Shown here piece after piece: positions 34,208-43,831 of a DNA stretch of 64,000 nt (position 1 is its first letter; the number at the start of each line of letters is the position of its first letter). Position numbers and translations under genes: made by a program. Origin of the DNA: Bacillota bacterium. Its GTDB lineage: Bacteria; Bacillota; Desulfitobacteriia; Desulfitobacteriales; JAJXUE01. The notes beneath the pieces are model-generated. The model did not search any database, was not told the origin of the DNA, and saw only the letters and a list, made by a program, of their open reading frames with translations. The stretch is taken from the NCBI GenBank assembly GCA_021783135.1, contig JAJXUE010000004.1, positions 47,498 through 111,497 of the forward strand, in the 5' to 3' direction.

Positions 34208-35665
34208 TTATTTGCCATAAAGTTTGGCACCATTGTCCAAAAATGCTTTTTCCCAATTATCGACGTAAGACCCGGTAGCCCACTCGGCCATAATAATATT
34301 CTCTCCTGCCTTCAACTCTATTTGGGCTAAAGGGTCGTTGTCTAATTGATCGTCACTAATTCCGTAAACAAACAGCTTTGTTTTCGTTTTAATCAGCGCA
34401 ATATCACGATTAGGCGAGGTAAATGCATCGATTGCATCCGGAACCCGGTCTTTTATGTTCTGCCAATTGAGAAATAATGTATCGAAGAAAATTAAATTGG
34501 CAGGGGGAATCAAATCGATATTAAAGTCTTTAAATCGCGAGGAACCATCTTTTTGATAATTAATTCTTCCTTGTAGATACCAATGACCATTTTTACGACT
34601 AAGGCCGAAATCTTCCTCAGATTTATCCTCATCGATCGAGGTTACACCTGCGTTTTTTAAAGCCCTCACCGCTTGATCCCTGGCGCTATTATAGGCACTT
34701 AATCCCCTGGTCCCAAGCAAGTCTGACACCTTAATCCCTACTTCAGAAGAAATTTTGTCCACAGGCAAAACCTGCAACCATTTTTTCCCGCCAATGTCAT
34801 TGTCTATTGTGACATAGTCATTGCCAATATAATCAATAATTCGTCTGTTGGTTTCCGCCGGAACTTGCCGCTGATTAATTGACATACTCGACGCTTGGGT
34901 TACAGGAACCTTAGTCGAAACATCATGCGCCGACAACTCATCATCCCTATTTCCTTGATTTAATACATCGCGCACCTGAAGCACCCAAAAACCATTTATA
35001 CGTGGAAAAAAAATATTATTTTCCGTTAAAAGCGGATGAAGTTTTTTATTATCCGCGGCAACCCAAATCGTCTGATACGTGTAATCATTGTTTTGCGGTA
35101 CTTTCAAGCCCAACAAGACACCTGACGCCCCTGCCTTGCTACCATTGTTTAAGTCAAAGACATTAGAGTTAGCGGAGGCAATGGAAATATCCACACGATC
35201 TGACACTTTCTGAAGTAATAGCGCATTATTTTGCACAAAGGCAATAATTTGCGTATTGTCAATTTTCATGAATTCACCCAAGAAATTCGCAGCGGCAGAT
35301 ACAGTAATGACATCAACCTTTTTATTGTTGGGTACTAAGGTGCTTGACAACGTAATGTATTTGGTCATTAAATAGGCCGCAGAATTTACGTTTTTTACTT
35401 TATAGGTAGGGTTGTTCCAAACATATCCACCCAGCATGGCAACTCCTCGCGTGAACTGTGCAGAATCACCAACCCATTGCTGATTTTTCCGGCCGGCATG
35501 TGCGTTTGCAGATAAATTCTCGAGTACCTTCCATTTTCCTTCCAATGGGCAGTCATTATTAACCGGAGGCATAATTTTGCCTGCTGTCACCCATGCAGGA
35601 CTTGAGCAACCGCCCAGCATGAGCATAGCCAGCACGACCCCTAGAAGTTTACGCGCTCTAACCAT
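34208..35665 (-). CDS. Large lipoprotein of unknown function in a two-component operon
   Basis: A 485-aa protein with a signal peptide and lipobox (LAMLMLGGCSSP). The remainder is soluble, mixed alpha/beta, with no family I recognise; motifs such as GKWKVLENLS and the C-terminal AGENIIMAEWATGSYVDNWEKAF suggest an extracytoplasmic binding protein. Its start overlaps the kinase stop by 8 nt, so it is translated with the kinase/regulator pair and may be its sensor partner or main target. Confidence 0.75.
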   Translation of the reverse strand: MVRARKLLGVVLAMLMLGGCSSPAWVTAGKIMPPVNNDCPLEGKWKVLENLSANAHAGRKNQQWVGDSAQFTRGVAMLGGYVWNNPTYKVKNVNSAAYLMTKYITLSSTLVPNNKKVDVITVSAAANFLGEFMKIDNTQIIAFVQNNALLLQKVSDRVDISIASANSNVFDLNNGSKAGASGVLLGLKVPQNNDYTYQTIWVAADNKKLHPLLTENNIFFPRINGFWVLQVRDVLNQGNRDDELSAHDVSTKVPVTQASSMSINQRQVPAETNRRIIDYIGNDYVTIDNDIGGKKWLQVLPVDKISSEVGIKVSDLLGTRGLSAYNSARDQAVRALKNAGVTSIDEDKSEEDFGLSRKNGHWYLQGRINYQKDGSSRFKDFNIDLIPPANLIFFDTLFLNWQNIKDRVPDAIDAFTSPNRDIALIKTKTKLFVYGISDDQLDNDPLAQIELKAGENIIMAEWATGSYVDNWEKAFLDNGAKLYGK

Positions 35666-37052
35666 CGATTTTCTCCCCTTTGGGTATGGTAATCACAACG
35701 TTTGTCCCTTGATTAAGCTCACTGCTAATCTCCAACTTACCTCCCATAAGGTTAACAATCTCTGCACAAATTGAAAGTCCAATCCCATTTTTTGAATGAG
35801 AACTTTTCCCTTTATAAAACTTTTCTTTAACCAGTGGCAACTCATCAGGGCCTATGCCACAGCCGCTGTCTGTAATCGCAAATATAAACGCATCTGTTTG
35901 AAGCTCAACGCTTAGCCTAACCCAGCCTCCCGCAGGCGTAAAATTAAACGCATTGTCCAAAATATTAATGAATAACTGTTTTAGACGATTAATATCTGTG
36001 TAGAGATGTGGCAAATTTTCCGGGTATGAGACGGTAAAATTGATATCCTCCCGCACAGCCCGTGGGGCCAATTGCTTACGAAAATATTCCATCAGATTAC
36101 CTAAGTTAACGTCTTCGTTGTGGAGTTTGATATGGCCGGAGATAAATTTGGAAAAGTCCAATAGTTCTTCAACCATATGCGTCAGCCGTTCACTCTCTTT
36201 GGCAATAATACTTAGCCCGTCGTTAAGCATCTCTTTGTGTTGAAATTTTTCATTTTGCAAAGTGATAGCCCAACCCATAATCGAGGTGAGTGGAGTACGC
36301 AACTCATGTGATACCGATGAAATAAAGTCATTCTTTAGCTGTTCCTTCTTTACAATTTCATCTGCCATGTAATTCAATGTGTCTGAGAGCTTGCCTATTT
36401 CGTCTTCATGCGTTTTTTTACTACGTGCTTGAAAATCACCTACAGCCATTTTTCGAGCTGCTTCCGTAACTTCTTGCAAAGGTACTATGATCGTATTAGC
36501 CAAAAAGATACTAATCAGGCCGGCAATGAGGACGACTAAAAGTCCGATTGAAATAAAGATATCCGCAGTATTCTTAATATCTTGGTCAACAGCACTCAAA
36601 GAAGCAATAAAGCGCAATGCTCCAACTATTTGACTATTAGATTTTAGAGGGTAGGCGACAGCCATGACTTTTTGCCCATTTAGACTTCCGATCCACTCGC
36701 CGGTCATACCGTTTAATGCATCCTTGATATCGTTAATAGATCTATTTTGGGGTGGAATCGTTCCCTGGGAATCCATTACAATGTTGCCAGCCTTGTCTAC
36801 GATCTCCACTTCGGCGTTGCTTTGATTCCAAAAGGCGTCTACATTATATAGCACATTTTCCTGCAGTGAAGTGTCCGAAAAATACTTAGCATATAAATCA
36901 GCGGATATCTTAATCTGATTGGTGAGACTACCTTCCAAACTGCCATAGTAATTTTGCCGTACAGTGTAAATAAGTAATATTTCAAGTATCGTGACCGTAA
37001 TGATGATAACGATCATAAAATTAGCCGTCAAACGTGCTCTAATGCCCTTCAT
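35658..37052 (-). CDS. Membrane sensor histidine kinase (HAMP-HisKA-HATPase)
   Basis: 464 aa. An N-terminal TM (FMIVIIITVTILEILLIYTV), a ~130-residue extracytoplasmic sensor (TSADLYAKYFSD-like start, ending SAVDQDIKNTADIF), a second TM (LLVVLIAGLISIFLA), a HAMP linker, the phospho-acceptor His in ISSVSHELRTPLTSI, and a HATPase domain with NAFNFTPAGG and GIGLSICAEIV. It belongs to the OmpR/PhoR-type kinases and is paired with the regulator 15 bp upstream. Stimulus unknown; the neighbouring lipoprotein is the best hint. Confidence 0.95.
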   Translation of the reverse strand: MKGIRARLTANFMIVIIITVTILEILLIYTVRQNYYGSLEGSLTNQIKISADLYAKYFSDTSLQENVLYNVDAFWNQSNAEVEIVDKAGNIVMDSQGTIPPQNRSINDIKDALNGMTGEWIGSLNGQKVMAVAYPLKSNSQIVGALRFIASLSAVDQDIKNTADIFISIGLLVVLIAGLISIFLANTIIVPLQEVTEAARKMAVGDFQARSKKTHEDEIGKLSDTLNYMADEIVKKEQLKNDFISSVSHELRTPLTSIMGWAITLQNEKFQHKEMLNDGLSIIAKESERLTHMVEELLDFSKFISGHIKLHNEDVNLGNLMEYFRKQLAPRAVREDINFTVSYPENLPHLYTDINRLKQLFINILDNAFNFTPAGGWVRLSVELQTDAFIFAITDSGCGIGPDELPLVKEKFYKGKSSHSKNGIGLSICAEIVNLMGGKLEISSELNQGTNVVITIPKGEKIDG

Positions 37053-37067
37053 ATACGGGTCCTAGGG

Positions 37068-37760
37068 CTACTGCTGCCAACGATATCCGGAACCCCAAAC
37101 CGTTTTAATATAGTCAGGTTGGGATGGATTGTCTTCGATTTTCTCCCGCAAGCGCCTAATATGTACATCCAAAGTTTTAGTGTCGCCAAAATAATCTTCC
37201 CCCCAGACAGCATTTAGCATCTCATTACGTTTTAGTGCCCTCCCTGGGTTTTCCATAAAAACCTTCAATAAAGCAAATTCAATAGGCGTTAACTCCACTT
37301 CGAGATCATTTTTAAAAAACTTATTAGCAATAATATTTAAACAAAGACTTCCACAGTTAAGGACCTGTTTTGTGGCTGCAAAACTAGCCCTACGCCGCAG
37401 CACAGCCTTGATTCGGGCAATTAATTCCAGCGGATTAAACGGTTTCACCATATAATCGTCCGCACCCAGTTCCAAGCCAAGAATTTTATCGGTGTCTTGC
37501 CCCCGGGCTGTCAAGATAATCACCAAGGTATCCGGCATAATTTCACGAATCTGTTGACATACTTCCAGCCCACTAATACCGGGCAGCATCAGATCGAGCA
37601 CAACAACTGACGGAATAAAACTCTTCAACATAGTGACGGCATCCTCGCCTGTTGACGCTTCGCCCACCTGATATCCTGCCGCATTGAGGTTTAGCGTAAT
37701 AAAACGCCGGATCGATTCTTCATCCTCTACTACCAAAATTTTTGTCTTTATATCATTCAT
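37068..37760 (-). CDS. OmpR/PhoB-family response regulator
   Basis: 230 aa with a receiver domain (VEDEESIRRF, VLDLMLPGISG, ILTARGQD, MVKPFN) and a winged-helix output domain (ELTPIEFALLKVFMENPG, DVHIRRLREKIEDNP, VWGSGYRW). It leads a regulator-kinase-lipoprotein operon. Terminator lies at 34161. Confidence 0.95.
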   Translation of the reverse strand: MNDIKTKILVVEDEESIRRFITLNLNAAGYQVGEASTGEDAVTMLKSFIPSVVVLDLMLPGISGLEVCQQIREIMPDTLVIILTARGQDTDKILGLELGADDYMVKPFNPLELIARIKAVLRRRASFAATKQVLNCGSLCLNIIANKFFKNDLEVELTPIEFALLKVFMENPGRALKRNEMLNAVWGEDYFGDTKTLDVHIRRLREKIEDNPSQPDYIKTVWGSGYRWQQ

Positions 37761-37858
37761 CGTGCCACTCCATTTATCGAGCGTTACAAGTTAAGTTCGT
37801 TCCTGCCTCTTCTATTTTAATCTAATTAACGCATCTTAAGGTATTTTTTTTACTAGTT

Positions 37859-39793
37859 TCAATTAATAGCTGCTTGCGGCTTAATGACATTCACTACAAG
37901 TGCTGCGTACGCCTGAATGCCTGTTGAGTTGAGGTGAACACCGTCCGGGTAGAAATAAGCGTTATGGTTGCTGCTGGCTGAGTACCAATTGACAAGAGTA
38001 GTGTGAGGATAAGTCGCTGCCTCCTGGGCCAGAGTCTGATTGACCACTCCTTCCCATGGTCGTGGGACACGGGTGTTCACTAACACGATCTGTTGAGCTT
38101 GTCCGAGCGAACGCAACAGCGTTGTTAACTGTTCCTCGGTGAAGGCGCCATTCGTGCCTAACTCAATAATGACTCGCTTACCTAACTCACCTTGTGCTTT
38201 GAGCTGGGCTACTGTGCTTGTCGCTTGATACATCTGGCGACCGATTTTCGCGTCAACCACAATACCGGGTAGAAGTTTTTTCAAGACAGGTTCTACACCG
38301 ACCATGACTGAATCTCCAATGACGGTAACCCCTTTGCCAATCTCCGCAGTTACCGGAGCACCGGATCCAGGCTTCCGAGCTGACGCCGTGCCAGCTTGGA
38401 CTTGAATGTGAGACCTTGACACCGTGTTCAACTTGCCACTTGCCTGACCCTCTATTCTAACCTCGTTTGCTTGCGAAGATGGTATGACTGGAGCTGGGGA
38501 GTCGGCGTGTTTGGCGTTTAGAATTAAAAGCCCGCCAATTATCACTAGACAAGATGCCCCGAGAACCCACAATACGCTAATTAAAGTGACCTTACCACTG
38601 AACGCCACGAGATTCGACCACCGTTTCGAGCTACGCAATTGCTGCCACGGTCTTCGCCACGCTCCGTTCCGGACAGGCTCCTCGATGAATCGCCAGGATA
38701 ATGCCGCGAGTACAATACTCGCCACCACTTGCCCAAAAGCAACCAGGAGGTCCGGACCGCTTGTATTTACGGCTGGGCTTGTCAACGCAATGACCGGGTA
38801 GTGCCAGAGGTAGATACCATAGGAGCAAACGCCAAGCCAACGCAAAGGCGGCCAAGCAAAGGACTTGCCCAGCCGGCTGGCAGGGTGCGCAAGCACCGCC
38901 ACTAGCACCGTGGCGGCCACAGAAAACAGCAGGAGTCCGCCGCGATAAAGAAATTCCTCATATTCATTGCTTTGCCAAATCATCAGGAGCACAACTAATA
39001 ATCCGATCCCACCGACCAAGTCAAGCACTATGCTAGACCTCAACGGCAGCGTAGCGGATAGCTTGCGACTAGGCCACACCATAGCGAGCACTGCCCCCAT
39101 GAGCAAGGCAAAGGCTCGTGTGTCCGTACCATAGTAGACACGGCTAGGATCCATTCCAGGCTGGTAAAGCAGAGCCATCGCGATGGCCGACGCCAAAACC
39201 CCTACAAGCGTCAACCCAACCAAGCGTCTCCGACTTGGCACAAAGCGCAGTCCAAGCCACAGTAGCAAGGGCCAGACAAGATAAAACTGTTCTTCTACAG
39301 CCAAAGACCACAAGTGACCAAATGGTGAGAGTGGCCCAAAGCTCGCAAAGTAGGAGACGTGGTGGAATATGAACCACCAGTTGCTGATATAAAATACCGC
39401 TGCCAGTCCATCCTGCCAAGAAGACGCTAACCTTGCAGGCGCAAAGAGCGCAGTCCAAGCCATGACTCCTGCCAACATCGCATATAAAGCTGGCAACAGC
39501 CGTCGGGCTCGCCGTAACCAGAAACCGGTTAAATCCATGCTCCCTGAAAGCTTCCATTGCATAACCAGTAGGTCTGTGATGAGATAACCGGACAGTACAA
39601 AGAACAAACATACCCCTAAAAGCCCTCCGGGGGCCCAGGCGAAGTTGAGGTGGTAAGCAATCACCGCGAACACAGCCAAAGCTCTCAGCCCATCTAGACC
39701 GGGCATGTAGCGACTAGGTTTGTGTTCATTCAGAGACACTTGTTGATTTTTAACTTTTTGAACATTTTGCTCTCCTCTAATGGTGCTGCTCAC
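37859..39793 (-). CDS. Acyltransferase-3 / SGNH-hydrolase fusion, OafA/OatA type
   Basis: A 644-aa membrane protein. Residues ~30-400 hold about ten TM segments and the acyltransferase-3 signature GLDGLRALAVFAVIAYHL with LWHYPVIAL. A linker and a C-terminal SGNH domain follow, with GDSVMVGVEP (nucleophile Ser), ELGTNG and DGVHLNSTG. This architecture O-acetylates peptidoglycan muramic acid or other cell-surface glycans. The GTG start at 39793 lacks a good site; an 11-codon overlapping ORF with GAGGAG lies at 39765, and GTG in QQVSLNEH is a likelier start. It is divergent from the NlpC gene. Confidence 0.9.
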   Translation of the reverse strand: MSSTIRGEQNVQKVKNQQVSLNEHKPSRYMPGLDGLRALAVFAVIAYHLNFAWAPGGLLGVCLFFVLSGYLITDLLVMQWKLSGSMDLTGFWLRRARRLLPALYAMLAGVMAWTALFAPARLASSWQDGLAAVFYISNWWFIFHHVSYFASFGPLSPFGHLWSLAVEEQFYLVWPLLLWLGLRFVPSRRRLVGLTLVGVLASAIAMALLYQPGMDPSRVYYGTDTRAFALLMGAVLAMVWPSRKLSATLPLRSSIVLDLVGGIGLLVVLLMIWQSNEYEEFLYRGGLLLFSVAATVLVAVLAHPASRLGKSFAWPPLRWLGVCSYGIYLWHYPVIALTSPAVNTSGPDLLVAFGQVVASIVLAALSWRFIEEPVRNGAWRRPWQQLRSSKRWSNLVAFSGKVTLISVLWVLGASCLVIIGGLLILNAKHADSPAPVIPSSQANEVRIEGQASGKLNTVSRSHIQVQAGTASARKPGSGAPVTAEIGKGVTVIGDSVMVGVEPVLKKLLPGIVVDAKIGRQMYQATSTVAQLKAQGELGKRVIIELGTNGAFTEEQLTTLLRSLGQAQQIVLVNTRVPRPWEGVVNQTLAQEAATYPHTTLVNWYSASSNHNAYFYPDGVHLNSTGIQAYAALVVNVIKPQAAIN

Positions 39794-39982
39794 TTATTCC
39801 ACTCTCCAACCCTTACATAAACTTATTTTTCTCCGTTTTTCACGCAATTACAGCCGAAGAATCGATAAAGGTTCCTGCACTCTACGATACTAAATTTCTT
39901 AGTTTAGTGCTTTACAAAATACTTAAGAATGGTTACGAAAAAGTTAAATGTAAAAATGACTCATATATCGGGCAAAATTTAA

Positions 39983-40004
39983 CCCTCGTGTCGAAACACG
40001 AGGG
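39983..40004. promoter_or_regulatory. Hairpin in the leader of the NlpC/P60 gene
   Basis: A perfect 8-bp stem CCCTCGTG/CACGAGGG with a 6-nt loop lies 95 bp upstream of the ATG. I looked for a ydaO (c-di-AMP) riboswitch, which often precedes such hydrolases, and did not find it. The rest of the ~305-bp gap 39794-40098 is featureless to me. Confidence 0.4.
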
Positions 40005-40098
40005 CTGTAGCTTTTATGTATCCTTTATTTCTCAAAAGACTTCTAAAGTTATTTATCGAATAAACACATGTAATATTATCGTCGGTCGGAGGGGAATA

Positions 40099-41418
40099 AT
40101 GCGTCGTAAAAAGAACTTAATTACACTGTGTATTAGCATAATCTGTTGTTTAGGCTTACCGCTCCAAGCTCTCGCTCAATCTCCGGCTCAAACCCTAGCC
40201 ATGACCCCGACGCAAGCCTCAAGCAAAACTCAAGCTAATTCTCTGCAGAGTCAACTGCAGCAATATCAGCAACAAGAAATTCATGCTAACAGCCAGCTAA
40301 ATAGCCAACTACAGCAAGAATCTACCCAAACTAAAAGAATCCTCGCGTTACAACAGTCTATTAATGCCGTAGATGAAGCGATAGCCAATGCGCAAGAGGA
40401 CCTCGCCGAGCAACAAAAACAACTGCAACAACTTGAAACCACACAGACTGTACTACAAAGACAACTAGAGCAGGAACTTAAAAAATTTGCTAACCTCTTG
40501 CAAACTGATTATGAAGCTGAAAACGGAAATGAAATTGAAAACTTACTATTTTACTCGCACCTGTTACTCAAATCTACCAGTTTTACTGACTTTATCGATC
40601 GCTGGGAAGACGTATCTTGTATCATCAATTATTTTGATCAAATAAATCAGCATATTGGGAGTTTAAGCCAAAATATTTCGCACGCCCAAACCTTAATTAA
40701 AGCAAAAATAGCGTCGATCCAATCCGAGCTCCAAGCCAAAAAGCAACTGCAACAATCACAACACCAATTGCTGGCAAGTCAGCAAGCTACCTTAGAGCAA
40801 ATTAACTCCCAAGCAAAAACAACTGTGCTGGCAGCGATTTCAGCTCAGTCAAACATTAGCAACTCCGAACAACAATTGATGCAAGAACAAACTTTGGAGA
40901 GTAGCCTAGTTACCGACGGGCGTAAGGCTGGAATTAACCCAAGTGAGGTTGTCGACTTTGCGGCTAGAAATTCGCAACTTAAAATTCAAGCTGCTAACCT
41001 TCTTGCTTTATCGGGAGATGTACAGCCGATCTTGTCATATGCTGAACAATTTTTAGGGACCCCCTATGTTTGGGGTGGAACTTCTCCCAAACCAGGCTTT
41101 GACTGTTCAGGGTTTGTGCAGTATGTATTTGCCCAATTTGGCATTCCATTAGAACGAGTATCGCAAGATCAATATACCGAGGGAGTGCCAATCCCGCAAT
41201 CGGATCTTAAACCGGGTGATCTTGTTTTCTTTAGCACATACGAACCTGGTGCTTCACACGTTGGAATTTATATAGGCAATAATATTATGATTGACTCCGA
41301 GGCGTTTGGGGTATGCTTTGACAATATAACCAATGCTTACTGGACTCAGCGTTATCTTGGTGCGCGACGTATGCTTAATTATACAGCCCCTTACACTAGT
41401 ACTTACGTCGCAAAATAA
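40099..41418 (+). CDS. Secreted NlpC/P60 peptidoglycan hydrolase with coiled-coil N-terminus
   Basis: About 439 aa. A signal peptide (LITLCISIICCLGLPLQALA), then a ~270-residue Gln-rich coiled coil, then a C-terminal NlpC/P60 domain with its Cys-His triad: FLGTPYVWGGTSPKPGFDCSG (Cys nucleophile), YEPGASHVGIYIG (His) and the following polar residue. It resembles PcsB/CwlO-type D,L-endopeptidases controlled through FtsEX. ATG at 40099 has GGAGGGGAATA; the track's start at 39907 is spurious upstream reading. Confidence 0.93.
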   Translation: MRRKKNLITLCISIICCLGLPLQALAQSPAQTLAMTPTQASSKTQANSLQSQLQQYQQQEIHANSQLNSQLQQESTQTKRILALQQSINAVDEAIANAQEDLAEQQKQLQQLETTQTVLQRQLEQELKKFANLLQTDYEAENGNEIENLLFYSHLLLKSTSFTDFIDRWEDVSCIINYFDQINQHIGSLSQNISHAQTLIKAKIASIQSELQAKKQLQQSQHQLLASQQATLEQINSQAKTTVLAAISAQSNISNSEQQLMQEQTLESSLVTDGRKAGINPSEVVDFAARNSQLKIQAANLLALSGDVQPILSYAEQFLGTPYVWGGTSPKPGFDCSGFVQYVFAQFGIPLERVSQDQYTEGVPIPQSDLKPGDLVFFSTYEPGASHVGIYIGNNIMIDSEAFGVCFDNITNAYWTQRYLGARRMLNYTAPYTSTYVAK

Positions 41419-41425
41419 AAATACA

Positions 41426-43795
41426 TTACCTGCCCATGCGCAGAATTAGCCCGGCATAGATAAATCCCCCTAACACGATAACGGTCAACCCAAGAAGCAT
41501 ATAGTCTCTGCCGGCAAAAGCCGTTTCCCCAAGCTGCGTTACCTCCTTAGCGAATCCGAACCCTCGATCCAGCATAGCCATCGCCAGGGAGTTTGCTACG
41601 GTAATGGAGTAAATAAGCAGTGGCACCATAATTGGAATATACGCCCGTATCGGACTGATGATCCCCTTCACCTCAAGTTTGGCCCCCCGGGCTTTCTGGG
41701 CCTCAAGTATCTGGGTCCGACGTCGGTCTAAGGCCGGAACAAAGCGTATCGCAGTGGTGATGACAAAAGCGATGGACGGAGGAAAGCGTAATTTGTGCAG
41801 TAGTTGAACTATTTCATCCACAGGGGTACTAACTGCTAAAAAAGCCGTAGCCAGAACCATCATTAATATTCTTAGCACAAATGTAATACCACGCTTTATG
41901 CCACTTAGCGTGAGGGCCAGATAATAACTTCCGGATAACCCATGGGTAAAACTGATTGCATTTACGCCAAGTACCAGCACAAACACCGGCACCAACGGTA
42001 AGAGTACTCCAGCAACTCGCTTAAGACGTACTCCGCTCCACCCAGCAATCATAGCAATGCCTGCTGTTAAGATCAGGTTTAAAACTGGGTTATGGAATAA
42101 ACAGGCAAGCACAACCATACTGCTAAAAACTATTACTTTAGTGCGAACATCCAAACGCCGCCAAATTGATGCATGTGGCGGCTCCAAGTTTGGCTGGCCT
42201 GTGGCAACACTTGGTATCACCGACTTTGGCGTCCGTTCCCCCTGCACTTCACCTGAACCCATCGGCGCCACCAAAGCCGCTTGGTTCAAGATTAGGGGAT
42301 CAGCAAATAACTCTGCCACTGGACCATCGCGCCACACCTTACCTTCCCGCATGACCACTACGCGTTGCGCATATTCAGCCACCAAATCGAGGTCATGGCT
42401 AATCATGATGACGGTTGTTCCCTGCCGATGCAAGTCACGAATTAAAGTCATCAGCTTTTGCACGCCAGTCCAATCCAGACCTGCTGTCGGTTCATCAATC
42501 ACCAAAATCTGCGGCCCCATGGCGAGAATCGAAGCAATCGCTAGTAATTGGCGATTACCCCGACTTAGAGTGAAGGGGTGAAGCTCGCGTACCTCAGCTA
42601 GTCCGGTGAAACGCAAGGCCTCAGCAATGCGTTCGTTGATACCTTTTTCATCTATGCCGGCATTTTTTAAGCCGTAGGCAATTTCTTTCTCGACAGAGAT
42701 AGCAAATATCTGGTGATCTGGATTTTGAAACAGATAGCCCACGGTGCTGGCTAACTCGCCGACTGTGTGTTCCTTGGTATTCCTACCCGCCACCCACACG
42801 TCGCCATCCCCAGGCTTTAAAAGTCCGTTCAGATGTTTTGCCAGAGTTGTCTTGCCTGCACCATTCGGACCGACTAATGCCACAAATTCCCCCGGCAAAA
42901 CCTTGAAGTCCAGCCCGTGCAAAACCGATCGCACTGGATCATAACCATAGGTCAGGCCCTTTAATTCAATAACAGGTTCAATTTTGGCATCAGGTTCCGG
43001 CGATTCCTGCGTTATCGCCGCGTCAGTGCGGGTACGATCTGAGTGGCTGACTCCGGCCGGACGCAGCCCAAACCTTGTCACCAATGATGTATCGGCAAAC
43101 AGGTGCCCCGGTAGTCCTTGCCAGACAATTTCACCCTTGTCTAAAACTACAATTTCGTCTGCCCTGAACATCACCTCATCTGTGAGATGTTCCACCACAA
43201 TCACTGTCAAATCCTTTTCGCGCCGCAACCTGTCAAGCAAAGCATACAGTTCTTGGCGGCCCAAAGGATCAAGTTCAGCCGTGGGTTCATCAAGCACCAA
43301 AATATCCGGTGTCAAAGCCAAGATGCCCGCCAACGCCAAGCGTTGTTTTTCACCGCCCGATAATTCGGCGGTATTTCTCTGCTCAAAATTGTTTAAGCGA
43401 ACCAATTGCAAAGCATTGCTTCCCTGGGCTGCAATCTCAGCCAGTGGAAACACAAAATTACTGGGGCCAAACGCTACATCTTCCCAAACAGTGCGGCCGA
43501 AAATTTGTGCCTCAGGGTCTTGAAGCACAAGGCCAACATGTCTTGCCAGCGTTTGAACCCGGAATTTGCCAGTATCCATGCCCCCAACCAGAACCTGTCC
43601 GTTCATTTCCCCTTCTGTCAACTGAGGAATCAACCCGTTTAAACAAAGGCTCAAGGTGGTTTTGCCGGCTCCGTTTGCCCCCATGACCGCGACAAATTTT
43701 CCTTTTTCTACGGTTAGGTTAATATGTCTAAGGCTCCATTCCTCCGAGTTCGGATATCGGTATGAAACATCACGCAGTTCAATAGCATACGGCAC
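41426..43795 (-). CDS. Fused ECF transporter energising module: EcfA-EcfA'-EcfT in one polypeptide
   Basis: About 789 aa joining three normally separate subunits. ABC ATPase 1 has Walker A GANGAGKTT, signature LSGGEKQRL, Walker B ILVLDEPTAELD. ABC ATPase 2 has GPNGAGKTT, an altered signature LSRGNRQ, and ILVIDEPTAGLD. The last ~245 residues are the EcfT transmembrane scaffold with the coupling motifs QKARGAKLE and MLDRGFG. It lies downstream of cblS-cblT behind a B12 riboswitch, so it should power that S component. GTG at 43795 is preferred because AAAGGGGGG lies 7 nt before it; the track's GTG (43813) abuts CGGAGG. Confidence 0.93.
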   Translation of the reverse strand: MPYAIELRDVSYRYPNSEEWSLRHINLTVEKGKFVAVMGANGAGKTTLSLCLNGLIPQLTEGEMNGQVLVGGMDTGKFRVQTLARHVGLVLQDPEAQIFGRTVWEDVAFGPSNFVFPLAEIAAQGSNALQLVRLNNFEQRNTAELSGGEKQRLALAGILALTPDILVLDEPTAELDPLGRQELYALLDRLRREKDLTVIVVEHLTDEVMFRADEIVVLDKGEIVWQGLPGHLFADTSLVTRFGLRPAGVSHSDRTRTDAAITQESPEPDAKIEPVIELKGLTYGYDPVRSVLHGLDFKVLPGEFVALVGPNGAGKTTLAKHLNGLLKPGDGDVWVAGRNTKEHTVGELASTVGYLFQNPDHQIFAISVEKEIAYGLKNAGIDEKGINERIAEALRFTGLAEVRELHPFTLSRGNRQLLAIASILAMGPQILVIDEPTAGLDWTGVQKLMTLIRDLHRQGTTVIMISHDLDLVAEYAQRVVVMREGKVWRDGPVAELFADPLILNQAALVAPMGSGEVQGERTPKSVIPSVATGQPNLEPPHASIWRRLDVRTKVIVFSSMVVLACLFHNPVLNLILTAGIAMIAGWSGVRLKRVAGVLLPLVPVFVLVLGVNAISFTHGLSGSYYLALTLSGIKRGITFVLRILMMVLATAFLAVSTPVDEIVQLLHKLRFPPSIAFVITTAIRFVPALDRRRTQILEAQKARGAKLEVKGIISPIRAYIPIMVPLLIYSITVANSLAMAMLDRGFGFAKEVTQLGETAFAGRDYMLLGLTVIVLGGFIYAGLILRMGR

Positions 43796-43831
43796 AGCAT
43801 GCCCCCCTTTCACCTCCGCTTAAGTTCGAAC

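Noticed and set aside
39840-40098. c-di-AMP (ydaO) riboswitch upstream of the NlpC/P60 hydrolase
   Set aside because: I looked for the conserved motifs and found only a simple 8-bp hairpin.
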